Shown in pieces: positions 33,580 through 45,212 of a stretch of 64,000 nucleotides of DNA; within the stretch, counting starts at the first letter, position 1; each line of letters begins with the position of its first letter. The position numbers were made by a program, and so were the translations under genes. The notes below the pieces were generated by a model. The model was not told the DNA's origin. It did no database searches and was given only the letters and a program-made list of their open reading frames with translations. The stretch spans positions 44,886,111-44,950,110 of the forward strand of contig CM023537.1 in the NCBI GenBank assembly GCA_013350335.1, given 5' to 3'. This stretch comes from Chimonanthus salicifolius. Its lineage: Eukaryota; Streptophyta; Magnoliopsida; Laurales; Calycanthaceae.

Positions 33580-36376
33580 TGTCACGCCCTGGCCCAGCGG
33601 GCATGTGACGGGGAATTTTTTATTTTTTTTTGGCAAAGTCTACAATAAGCCTCATTATAAAACACGTGGGAAGCACACGTGTGATCCAATCTCAAGGACC
33701 TTAGACCTTTCTTGGGATTTGAGATCTCTACTGAAATTTCGACAGATTCTCCTCTAAAGTGAGACAGTTGGACCAATTTTGATCTTCACAATTATACTTG
33801 TCCAACCATCCATGAAATGAAATCCCAAAATTATAAACATGATTCTTAAAGTCTAAGAGTCTTAAATAAAAGCTTATCTCAAGGTTTGACGATACATGGT
33901 TTACAAATTACAACACCATAGGCACATAACCATGTAATAACCAAATATCAAAATAACAAAACATCAATCATCCATGGAAAATAATGTTGAAATCTGCAAG
34001 GTGTAGCCTAAGCCCATCCTTGTGGTCCCTCGGACTCAACCGGTCATTGTTACCTGAAATTGCAAGGATGAGCACATGCATGCCCAGTGAGAAAATCAAT
34101 GCATGCTACACACTCACGCACCCACATGGATATGTATGAATGGAATATAAATCATGCTATCATGTAGTGCTACCCGAAATTCTAATCCAAGCACAATAAC
34201 CAATACAGAACGTGGTAGCCAATATTCAAATCAAATCGTCACGACCCCCGACAAGTCTTAGGACCTACGTCCTACTAAGAGAGTGAGTCACTTACGTGCA
34301 GTGTCACATCGCTCTTGCATGTCCTTCACCACATCATGGTGATATAGACCTTGCTCCTAGGTAGTCGGACCACGACTTACCTGGCAGGCACAATACTAAG
34401 GTGCATGAGAGTGCCTTGCCTTGCGTGTCCTGCACGTCTATGTACCAATAAACTAGTGAGAAACGTCACCTCCACCTCACAGCTTGGGAGGGACGTACTC
34501 CTCTAGGGAACCTATAGGACCGAGTCATCGTAACTAAAGCCAACGTTCACATATGGGTACAGTGAAGCCCCTAAGGATTTATTGTCACTCTTAACCTCTC
34601 ACAAGGGGTTGGTCATTTACACTAGTGGGGGAGGTATATCATCCATGTCCTCTCTACTCCTGAGATACACACCCAACCTTAGTGTCACTAGATTCTAATG
34701 CCCCTTCTACACAACCATCCATTCACACCCTAGTTGACAGTCCTAAGTTCGACATGAGTGAGTAATACACATGATATGTTAATGTCAGTGAAATGGGCAT
34801 TTAATCAAACAAGTATCACATTTTCACGTAAGATAGCATGCATAGCAACATTCCATCATTCACATACAATCAACCCAATTTCCATTGAGGGTTGACATTG
34901 GGAGGTGGCCCTCAATTGCCTTAGGGATTTTCAATTATGGCTTGACTTTGCATTTTCCTTGCAATTCCAATCCATTGCAAGCCAAGTTTCATGAAGGCAT
35001 AACACAACTGGCCTCCCCACTCCTATCACGTTGGGTCCATACCCCACATTCATATATCATTTCCATTTCATAACCCATAAAGAGATGCATTCCTATCATC
35101 ACATTGCAATCAACCATAAATAGACGTCCATAGTCTAGGAATTTCATGAAATATACTGTCATTCATCCAATTCTAATGAAACACAATAATCATCAAGTTA
35201 TAAAGCATAATATCAATTCATGGAATCCCTACATTGCATGTTATCACAATAAATCATCCATTTGGGGTGTGTAGCGTTCCTCACCTTGGGATTTACGAAG
35301 TCCCGGGTTCGGGTTGTACAGCTCCGGAATCGGGGTTGATGGGCTTTAATCATACATAAGAACATGGTAAACACTAATTGTTCTTTGATCAGGCTATAAT
35401 CAAGCTCAATTACAAAACTCCCAAATTTTACCCAAGGTTTGACCACCCCCTAACTAGGTCAACCAAGTTCAACCTATGGAGAATCCCCAAATTTCTCGAT
35501 ACCTCTGGCTCAAATTGACAATGTAACCCCTTTCCCCAAAATATCTACCTCCCGATGGATTTCCAAACCCATTTTCAACTCAAAACTACCCTAGGCAAAC
35601 CCCATTTTCAAAATCCCAAGCTTTTGTCCATGGAATTCTCCCCAATCAAGGCCAAATGACCATTCCCAACTTCATTCCCATGAAATCTCGTCTCAACCCA
35701 CCAATAAAAGAGGAAATGGAAGATGAGGGGATGAAGAGTTTACCTTGAGAGGGAGAAAAATCGTACAAATGGAAGCTTGGGATGATGTTTCCTCAAATAT
35801 AGCACATGCAAGGGGAGATTGACAGGAGAAGAGGGTGAAATAGCTAGGATATTTAACCGAAAAAGAGTTGGCTCGGTGGAGAGGAGAGGAAGGAGAAAAG
35901 AAAAGAAATTTCTCATTTAAAATAGAGTTTAAATACTCCCCTTTAAGTCACGTATCAATTGCACTGGTGACACTGTCGATCGCAACAATAGCACGCAAAG
36001 TTCTCCAAAATCCAGTTCTCTATCGGTCACACCGATGGCTTCTACCATCTGCACCGTTAGAGTCTGCCAAAATGTTGCTTATTGTCGGTCACTCTGACCC
36101 AAATGTCGGTCACTTCGACAGTAACCTCAAATTCTTGGGTCCAGTCTTCATGATCCGACACCATCCTCGGTCCGACCGATACGATGTTGGTCGGTCGCAC
36201 TGACAACCCCACTAATTTGGTTATTTAACTTATTTTCAACTGGGATTTGTTAGGTGTGGTCTTTTGAGGACACATGTGCTCACATGAGATCCCCGTGGGA
36301 CCCTCAAACACCTCTCACATGTACCAAACTAAATATTATGTCATTAATCTAGAAATTTAAGGGCAGGGCCACTAAA
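33580..36376 (-). mobile_element. Solo Ty3-type LTR, 2797 bp
   Basis: Plus-strand start TGTCACGCCCTGGCCC, end GGGCAGGGCCACTAAA (expected CACTACA). Flanks ttttt (33575-33579) and atttt (36377-36381), one mismatch; CT-rich flanking sequence is continuous once it is removed. A GATGAGCACATGCATGCCCAGTGAG block near 34070 parallels other Tekay-type LTRs here. No internal region. Confidence 0.8.
35950..36205. repeat. Hairpin array, TCGGT...ACCGA core
   Basis: ATCGGT-CAC-ACCGAT at about 36021, GTCGGTCACTCTGAC near 36086, TGTCG-GTCACTT-CGACA near 36105 and several half-units (GGTCGGTCGCACTGAC near 36190), inside the LTR 33580-36376. Confidence 0.7.
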
Positions 36377-36381
36377 ATTTT

Positions 36382-37090
36382 CTACTTTGATGTATTTTAT
36401 TAGCGTTCTCTCTCTTTTCTCTCTCTTTATCTCCTGTCACCTTGAGTGCTCAATCTTTGTGCATTCTTGATTTAACCGTAGATGTGTAGCAACCTCATGT
36501 GGCAATGCGGTTTTTTTATTTTTGTGTGTTGTTATTACATTCAATGAATGAATGTGAAGAAATCTAAAACTTATGGAGAAACAATTGATAGTGTGCTATA
36601 ATATCTTTTGTTTTAAAATTTCGACAGTTCATCTTATAGGTTTTCACACGGTGGTGTAGTGATTTTAATTTTAATAGATCTTTAACCTTCTTTATATATT
36701 TTTAATTATTATCTAATCATACAAAATCAACTCATATGCCCATTTGAGTTCTAAAAATTATAAAAATATTTTAATTTCGTGATTTTAACTTTGATATTGT
36801 GTTTTTCTTTTTATAACTTTGAGATTTCTTGTCATGGCATTATGTGTTTTATCCATGGTATTTTATCTATGGATAAAAATCTCAACCATAGAGATAGATC
36901 TTTATTATTTTTTTTTCTTTTGTGGCCTGGGGGAAGGATTGGGTGGGTAGTCGGTTTGGGATGGAGATGTCACAAATATCAGTGATATTTTCAAAATTAC
37001 GATATTTTTATCGGCAAAATACCATTACTGCATTAATAACATGTATTTATCGGCAATGCGTTAAATTTCCGATAAAATATCTTTAAAAAC
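36382..37090. other. AT-rich spacer, no gene seen
   Basis: Begins CT-rich, then AT-rich. No coding or structural feature beyond short T runs. Confidence 0.5.
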
Positions 37091-38544
37091 TCAAATCACT
37101 AGTGGTGGAGAAGTAGCAGTAGATGAAGGAAAATCAAAAGCAGGGTCATCAGGGATAGGCAATGGTGTAATGGGAGAGGATGATGGGAGGGTGGTAGGCA
37201 AATCACTACAAAGGAAGATGCCCTCAAAAAAGGCGACATCACGAGATGTGTAAATGGTTTTAGTGGCTAAGTAAAACAAATGCGGTAACCTTTTTGTGCA
37301 TAGGGGTAGCCAACAAAAATATCAGGTTTAGCTCGTTGGTCAAACTTTTGTTTGATGGCATGGTTGTGACCAAAACATAAACTGTCAAAGACACTAAAGA
37401 ATAGTCTGGTTTGGAGTGAAACAAAGCTTTATATGGGTTTTTCCTTATAAAAGAGGAGTGGGCATTGTAGTACCCCATCCCAGAGGGAGCCCAGCTGAAA
37501 GCCAAGGCGCCAGGCAGAGATAAAATCGCCAGAGTACAAGGATTAGTGCCCATGGGCGTGTTTCATAGTTCCACATCGCTAGGAGGGATGGGATTCCCTC
37601 TGTATGTAAGTTGCTTAGCTTCTTTCAATCTAGTACAAAGGCCTTTTGAGGGCTTCTCTGGCGTGGGTCCTCATATACAAAGCTGTGAAGGCTCGGGTGC
37701 GGGACCAAAACGAACAATATTGTGCTAGAAGGTCGAATAGGTTTGAAAGTCCCCAGAGGTGCTAGAACAAGATGCTAGATTGACCCTAGAGCAGGGAGCG
37801 TGAATAGGGACATCTAGAAATATGTTGGTCCTTTTAAAAGTCTTGATTAATTAAAATATTTTGCAAGCAGAATAATCAAGATTAATCAAGAAGTGTTGTG
37901 TGTTAACAAAAATACAAAAATAATAGAGCAAACACACAAACAAACCAAACACCCACAACACCAGATGTATAGTGGTTTGAAATAAACCTTTCTACATCCA
38001 CTGATGGACTCACCCAACCTTAGGTTATCCCATATCATTATGTGGGGAATTACACCCCCACAAATAGAGTAGGAATTCCACATATCTCAATTGATTGGGA
38101 ATTTCACCCAATCCTTAAGATTTTGAAAAGTTCAACCAACCCCGGTCTACGTCCTTATCCCTCTATTTTTTATAGTGGTTCAAGAATCATACTTTAATTC
38201 ACTTCACAATATGATTTAAAAGGAAATTAAAAAGTCTAAAAAGCACTTGCCTTGTTCAGCTCTCTTGATGTAAATGTGTGCTTCTTAAAAATCTCCCTAG
38301 CTTTGATCTCTTTGATGAAGAAGATGTACCAACTATGGAGCAATCACAAGATAGGGAAAAAGTTTCTTGGATGTATAATTTGCCAATGTAAATCCTAGAT
38401 TAGTTTTCACTCTCAATCTCAATCAAGGGTGTGATTGGATTCTGAAATGCTTTACCTATGTGAAATGCATGGAGAGAGGAGTTGGGATGAGTGGGAATGC
38501 CTCTAAGATTTGCCTATACAAAGGTTCAAAGTGTCCAAGGTATC

Positions 38545-40419
38545 TGAAAGTTCTTCCCTTGGTGTTAGAACACGATTGAACCTAGAGGGAGGGAGGGGGG
38601 GTTGAATAGGTCAATCACAGTTTCCATAGTGTTTACAAATTTCTTGATTGTTTTAAGTGCAGCAGAATGTTAATTTTAGTCAAGAGATTTGTTTACTGTG
38701 ATAAACTGATTTCAATTAGTTTAATGGTTACACTAAGTTTAGAACCCTTTACATATTGCTTGATTATCAATGCTTGGGCACAATGTATAAATAAAGATAA
38801 TCAAATTCAAATGCAAAGTGATGTGTGTTGAGAAGAGTGTTTTAATACGAAAACACAAACACACAATGATCAAACACCATAAGATCAAATTTATAGTGGT
38901 TCGGTAACCAAATCTACATCCACTGTTAACCCTATAGCTATCCCTAAACCACTAAGTTGGGACTTACATCCTCACAATTAGAGTAGGAATTCCACCTCAC
39001 TCAATCGGCTGAAATTTCACCCACCACTGTAGAATAGGAATTCCACCTATTCATTTGGCTAAGAATTCAACTCACCATTGTGCTAGAGACGACACTCTAG
39101 TTTTTTTGTAGTGGTTCCGGAGCCAAGTCTCCTTAATCCACTTTCACGAGATAAAGGTTTTATATAAAATTAGAACCAAGAAGCATTTGCCTTTGAAGTT
39201 CTTTCTCATTGATATGTGCTTCTTCAAGATCCACCAAATGTGTGCCTACGCTCCGTCTTGTAGCCGTCGTAAAGCAATCACAATTCCAGGGTGACTAGGA
39301 AATTGGTTCTACCAATATCTATCCTAATTGTTTATCATTTCCCCTCTCTCTTTCACAAACTCAATCCATATGATTGGTTGTATTGGATTCCCCAAGTGTA
39401 AGCACAATAGAGAGTGTGATCCTTTTGTTGGCCCTTGTTTAAGCTCACAAATAATGATGAGGGTCCAACCTATTTGCCAAATGATGCCAACTAGTTGCAT
39501 AAAGATTGGTATTAATAGAGAAGGCAAACAGTTTCACCAATGGTCATGTACCGGCAGGTCGGCCACTTCGAAGGGTCGGTGACTAAAAATATTACAGTTC
39601 AACAACTGGACCGTTGCGCATTAAATGCACTCCCAATGGTATAATTCTTTCTCTATCGACATGTCGGTGTCACCGATGGGTTGACAATTATAGCACCGAT
39701 AGGTCGGTCCATACGTGAGGCTCGGTCTGAGGCAATATCATGCTGACAGAGTTTCAAATCTAGAAACTAGTCTTATCCAGACCGACCTGTCGCCCTTTAC
39801 CGAGGGGTCGGTCCTGGTACTCTCGATCGATCTTAAACTACAAATATGTATGTTTTCTCGAAAGCCCACTTGAGTTCAAAGTCTAGAACTCACAAGCCTT
39901 TATCAAAGAGTCGTTGACCACGAGGGGTTGTTTTAACCTTTCACCGAGGGATTAGTGCATACGAGACTCTCAATCAGAGGCAAACCCAGAATGACAGTTC
40001 TATGATACAGAACCTTTGTCAATCTGGCCGACCAGTCTTTGACCACGATGGGTCGATCCTGTTTCCACCGAGAGGTCGATCCTGTCTCCACCGAGGGGTT
40101 GGTGAGAAAGACTGGTCGAGCTAACAGTGAAACCAAATACATATTTCCAAGTTGGGTTCCAATTCACTGTCAAGCTTCCTCTCTAGGCTTTTAATGATTT
40201 TACCATTTGTTCAACTATGCATAGGAATGGTCCTCTTAAGGTGTGGGTACCACCTAAAGTCATCTATGACTAAATACATATTTTGTTATTGTCAATAACG
40301 ATGAGCTTTAATCCAGTGGAGCATGATCTTCACCTTGAGTCTTTAAGCTTCTAGCAAGTGTTTCTTCCCGACTCATAGAATTGACAAACTTAGGGAGTCA
40401 GCAAGCCAGGTCACTAACA
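38545..40419 (-). mobile_element. SIRE-type LTR (inner), 1875 bp
   Basis: Starts TGAAAGTTCTTCCCTTGGTGTTAGAAC, ends GGTCACTAACA. The 5-bp duplication gtatc is perfect (38540-38544 and 40420-40424). Same family as its host LTR and as 1-1106. No internal region, so a solo LTR. Confidence 0.92.
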
Positions 40420-41090
40420 GTATCCAACTAAATACCCAAAAGGATTGGAGTATATATAAACAAACATAAATTTTCCGACTCTGGGTCACCGATGGTTCCG
40501 TTTGGTCGATGGGTCGGTGCAAGCAAAGTGTCGTTCTAATGTGACCTATTAAGCTTTCAACAGATATAAAACGGTCACTACCGATGGGTCGATGTAACTT
40601 ATGTTTGACATGTCAAGCTTATCGATGGGTTGGTCCAGATTATCAGAGAACAACATAAAAGTACAAAGTCTGCCCATCCAGAACCCTAAAACTCCAAGTC
40701 GACATGTTTGTCCATCGATGGGTCGATCCTGGTACTCTCGATTAGTCGATGACCTCGATGTGTCTCTTTGAGAGTACCCTAGAGTTTTAAGTCCAGAATT
40801 CATACTCGAGCCAGGCCGGCGTGTCGTGTTCCCTGACAGGTCGAACCTATTTATCAAACAGTTCTGTTCTTTCGAGAGATTGGCCAATTCCAATCGACAT
40901 ATCGATGACCACAATGGGTCGGTCCTGTGTCACCGGTGGGTCGGTGCACTCAATATGCTCGAGCCTTGAATGACAGTCCTTCTAGTCAGAACCCCTGTCA
41001 ATCCGTTCTACGTGTCGATGGCCTTGATGGGTTTGTCTTGTCTTCACTGATGGGTCGGTGGACTCGATGAGTCGACCTGACAGACTACCA
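39540..41090. repeat. Hairpin arrays, ACCGA-NNNN-TCGGT
   Basis: In the inner LTR: ACCGATAGGTCGGT near 39694, ACCGAGGGGTCGGT near 39798, CACCGAGAGGTCGAT and CACCGAGGGGTTGGTG near 40070-40105. In the outer LTR: ACCGATGGGTCGAT near 40577, ATCGATGGGTCGAT near 40713, CACCGGTGGGTCGGTG near 40928, CACTGATGGGTCGGTG near 41046. Loops are almost always tggg, gggg or tagg. Confidence 0.85.
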
Positions 41091-41836
41091 GATTTTCCAA
41101 TGTTTATCCCATGTAGTTTTGTGACTGTCCAGTGTGTTTTAAGGCTTGTTAATGTTTTTACCAACTTGTTCAACTAAGCCTATGCAAGGTTCATTAAGGG
41201 TGTGGGTTCCACCCAAAGTCATCTATGGCTATTTTACCTCTGTGATTGCCATACACATGGTGATACTTGATTCTCCAACTTAATCTTCAGTCTTCACCAC
41301 CACTTGAGTCTTGTATTCTTGCTTCAATATTCCGAGGCAACGCTTCCCCTAAGTCATGGAATTGACAAATAGGTGACTCGGCAAGCTAGGGCACTAACAA
41401 GGTAGTCACAAATGGTATCAAAGCATGGCTCAACTCTTGGTTGAGGGTGTGGGCTGCTGCGTGTCTCAACCGACTGTCGAATCGGGGGAGGCTCTGGCCT
41501 TAAGGGGGTAGGTTGTAGTGCCCATCCTAGAGGGGACCTAGCATGAAAGCCAAGGCGCACAGAGATAAAATCGTTAAAGTACAGGGATTAGCGCCAATCG
41601 GTGTGTTTCATAGTCAGACACTGCCATGAGGGATGGGATTCCCTCTATATATAGGTATTTGGCTTCCTTCAATCTAGCACAAATGCCTTTTGAGGGTTCC
41701 TCTGGCGTGGGTCCACGGATGCAAAGCCACAAGAGCCCGAGTGCGGGACCAAAGCGAACAATATTGTACTAGAATGTCGGGACAGGTTGTTACAGGCATT
41801 TTGTTGATGAGATAGGTAGCGGTGAGGATGCACTCC

Positions 41837-42073
41837 CCTGATAAATAACAAAAGTTGCATTTATATATTAATTTTACTGGACATTATCGCATTTAGCTTG
41901 CATTTAATTTCATAATTTACACGTAACTTTATGAGTTTCATTTAATAAAGTCTTATTACATGTATTTTCTTTATTTCAAGAAATTAAGCTAGCCAATTTA
42001 ATAAAAGCCCGAGTACTCTAGTATTTTGAGTCAAGTTGGTAGGCACCTACGTCAATCCCCTAGTCAAACAGCT
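41837..42073. mobile_element. 237-bp insert with 16-bp target duplication
   Basis: Flanked by a perfect duplication ggtgaggatgcactcc (41821-41836, 42074-42089); copia coding is continuous across the site when one copy is removed. The insert is AT-rich, with no TG/CA ends, no inverted termini and no poly-A tail. Duplication length suggests target-primed (LINE/SINE-type) integration or a repair event, not an LTR or DNA transposon. Confidence 0.8.
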
Positions 42074-42266
42074 GGTGAGGATGCACTCCTCCCAAAATTG
42101 TAAAGTTAGATTAGCTTCGAAACGGAGAGCATGAGCGACCTCAAAGAGGCGACGATGCTTGCACTCTACAATTCCTTTTTTTTTTGCAGGCAATACAATT
42201 GCCTTAATGGATGACCCCATATGTGGAAAAACAAGATTGCATGGAAGTGGAAAGAAACTTAATACC

Positions 42267-45212
42267 CGTCATGCCCCGCCCCTCATGGGTCCGAAAAACG
42301 TAACAATTACTTTTTATCAGAAGCCATTTGATCAAAACGTAAATCTTATTCTAATACCATTATTCTTAAAACCACCACATTCATTAATTTATACATCAGA
42401 GTAGGCACCAAAAGCATGACGGTGTTAATTAAATGTTTAGAATACTACTTAAAGTTTCTCAGAATACTAATAATAAACTCCCATCTAATGGGAATCGGTG
42501 CTCTAGCTTCACGGCTCCAGCGGAGGTTCTTCTAACCCATCTTCAATACTATTCCCTGAAACGTGAGCAACAAATCCAGTGAAGAGAAACTACAGTGGCC
42601 AAGCACATTAACATCAACACGTAAGCATATTCACAGTTGATCATCACAAATGCATGTGCAATTCTCTACGTTGAGTCATCTCCCTATAATGGGAATTCTA
42701 CCATTGAAATATTGTCCATGTCTTTCTACATTGCCAATCTATACTGGTGCAAGCAACAGCCAGTACTTCACCTAAGCCAGCATACCCGATATATATTGCA
42801 GCCAAGGTAGGCCCAATACTTCATGAAGTCAGGTTTTAGCCCATCAACATTGATAGTCATCACAAACTCAGTGCTTCACTAAGCGAACTAAGAAGCAGTC
42901 ATTTCAATATGCCTACATGACAGTCAACATCCATCATCACATAACAAATTACCCATGACCCAAAATGATATGCCCCACACTAGGCATTATTTTATTTCTC
43001 ACATAACTAGCATGCATTTCCTGTCATGCCTCACATGATTTCACTAACAGTATAAACATGCCACAACAAAACATAGTCAGATAATCTGCAAGAAGTAAAT
43101 AACATAATTTCAATAATCGAAACAGATGGCGGTGAAAGACCATTTTACCCCATTTTGGATTTCAATGCAAAAAACTGAGTGACTATACTTACACCTCCCA
43201 TATACCAATACCTATCATAGTACAACCGCGTGTACATCTAGAGATAATAAACCGATAACTGATAGTCAAAATGTCTTCGCTCAAACAAATTCCCAATTAA
43301 CCCCTCAGGCCCATAGATTGAGTCCCACACTACATTATAGACGGCTAGGCCTCGACTCCCATACACCATTTATATGCTTCAATCAGAATACAGTAATTGA
43401 TAAATTAGTCCCTCACGAGTAAGTAGTGTCCAGTATCTCATTTGGCCCCACATTCGTCTTTTCCATCTATTTAATATCCATGGTTCTCAATCCTGCCTTT
43501 AGAGTTAATTGCTTCAATTTTTGGATATTAATGTTAGATGCAGTTCATTTCTTGAGAAAACAGTGTGGTAGAATCTCCTCACCTTAATTTCTTTTAGTTT
43601 TGCAAGCAATCTGTGAAAATGGTGAAAACCTGTAAATTTCCATTTAAAATTAAATGCTTATAAAATATCCTTATATCCCAGTATTTATTTTCCACAGAAA
43701 AGCAGGGTGATGTCCATGAGTCTGCTAGGCTCTTTCACTTCACTTTTAATTATGTCAATAGATTTAGTCATCCAAAACACACAAAAAAAGAGAAAATGGA
43801 AAGTAATCAGTGTCCAGTCTCGTATTTCTCCAGTGCCTGGAGAGTATTGAAACTTAGCCCAGAGGGTACAGTACAGACAGTAAATAAATTACTTAGTGCC
43901 CAATTCATATATCACGAGGTGATTAAGAGTCACCTCAGGTAATGATAGCTTGGTATAGAGGGTACATTGCAGGAAATGTAAATAAAATACTCAATGCCCC
44001 ACTTCAAGACCATCGGGTGACTAAGCACTACCTTAGATGGTATCACCGAGTGATTGAGCGCCGCTACATATGATAGTTTGGCCCAGAGGGAACATTTGCT
44101 AAATGTAAACACAAATTACGAAAAATAAACATACAACGGGTCAGAAGGGTTACTATTATGTCCATTTTTTTCTTAAAAGGAAGAAACCAAGGATTCCTGG
44201 AGTTTTAGAAGTTAAAAAAAAAAAAAATTGACAAAATTACCAATTTGCTCATGAACTTTTCAAAAATTACATTTACGTCCTTACCTAGGAAAACAGTGCC
44301 AAAAATTTGAGAAGGAAAAGTCTATTGCAAAAACGGAGACAGACACGAGAAAGAAGGAGAAAAACTAGTCGAAATGGGGTCCGTCGAAAATTTTTGCCAG
44401 AAAAGTGGCCGGTGGTGGTCGAAGGGCGACAGGTGGCTAGCTGCCAACGTTGGCAGTAGCTTGCTGCTGCTAGATTTGAAAAGAGGGAGAGAGAGGAGAG
44501 AGAAAAATATAGGGAAAATTGGGAGGGAACAGAGAGAGAATGGGGACAGTTGGGGGAGGAGAGGGGTCCCTTCTTCCTTTTATAGTTGAAAAATAATATT
44601 ATTTTGTTATTTATTAATTTAAATCCGAAAATCGTTATTTTAATATTATTTTAACACTTGTGGACTAATAAAGCCCGGTGCGATGGCTTCGGTTGTAAAT
44701 ACGCACACCTCAGAAAATGGGTTTAGCGGGTCCTACTAAAATATCTGACTTTACAGTATGGTTTAAAACACTGTCAATGGATTTAGAAATAATTTTGAGC
44801 AAAAAAAAAAATCAAATGCCACTTGATTTAAATTGAAAACATTAATTTAAAATTTAAACAACTTGAAAATGTAAATTTATAATCCTTAATTTTGGAAAAT
44901 CAAAAACAATGTTCTGAAAGTCTGTGTGTTAAAGGTTTAAAATCAACTTCTCAAATAAGTGATTTTATTTAAAATGTTTATTTTTAATAAAAAAAATCAC
45001 AATTTTTAAATAAAATAATGCAATGAGGGTCAAAATTTAGTTTTGCCCTTCTGACTTCAAACAATCATATCTTGATCTCGTGAGCTCCGATTGGGCCAAA
45101 TTTGGACTTTTCATAAAACCCAAGAAATAATCTACGCATCAAAATGGTCATATGACATGATTAACGGTGCTAATATGCAGTATTAGCCTAATCTTAGGGA
45201 CATGGTATTATA
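42267..45212 (-). mobile_element. Solo Ty3 (Tekay-type) LTR, 2946 bp
   Basis: Plus-strand start CGTCATGCCCCGCCCC (expected TGTCATG), end ACATGGTATTATA; the minus-strand start TATAATACCATGTCCC parallels TGTAATACCCTGACCC of the LTR at 13437. Flanks atacc (42262-42266) and gtacc (45213-45217), one mismatch. Removing it restores copia sequence. Confidence 0.82.
43850..44115. repeat. Imperfect tandem repeat in LTR, about 90-125 bp unit
   Basis: Three units start with tt(a/g)gccCAGAGGGtACA-like sequence at about 43855, 43948 and 44075, each followed by gtAAAtaAAaTactcaatGCCC-like sequence. Degenerate. Confidence 0.6.

Larger units (their letters stand above)
37744..41399 (-). mobile_element. SIRE-type LTR (outer), about 1776 bp without insert
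   Basis: Starts TGAAAGTCCCCAGAGGTGCTAGAAC, ends GGGCACTAACA. Flanks aggtt (37739-37743) and aggta (41400-41404), one mismatch; removing it restores the TRIM LTR to a length within 3 bp of its partner. Contains TAGTGGTTTGA-type sequence and many ACCGATGGGTCGGT hairpins (40480-41090). It is split by another LTR of its own family. Confidence 0.85.
37466..41794 (+). mobile_element. TRIM (miniature LTR retrotransposon), 668 bp plus inserts
   Basis: Left LTR 37466-37743 plus 41405-41410 (284 bp), internal 41411-41513 (103 bp), right LTR 41514-41794 (281 bp). The target duplication ggcat is perfect (37461-37465, 41795-41799). The LTRs share TGTAGT.CCC...GATGGGATTCCCTCTRTAT and GCGGGACCAAARCGAACAATATTG. 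The internal part contains only a PBS (TGGTATCAAAGC, 41413-41424) and a purine tract (AAGGGGGTAGG, 41502-41512), so it depended on other elements for mobility. The left LTR is split by the SIRE-type LTR at 37744. Confidence 0.9.
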
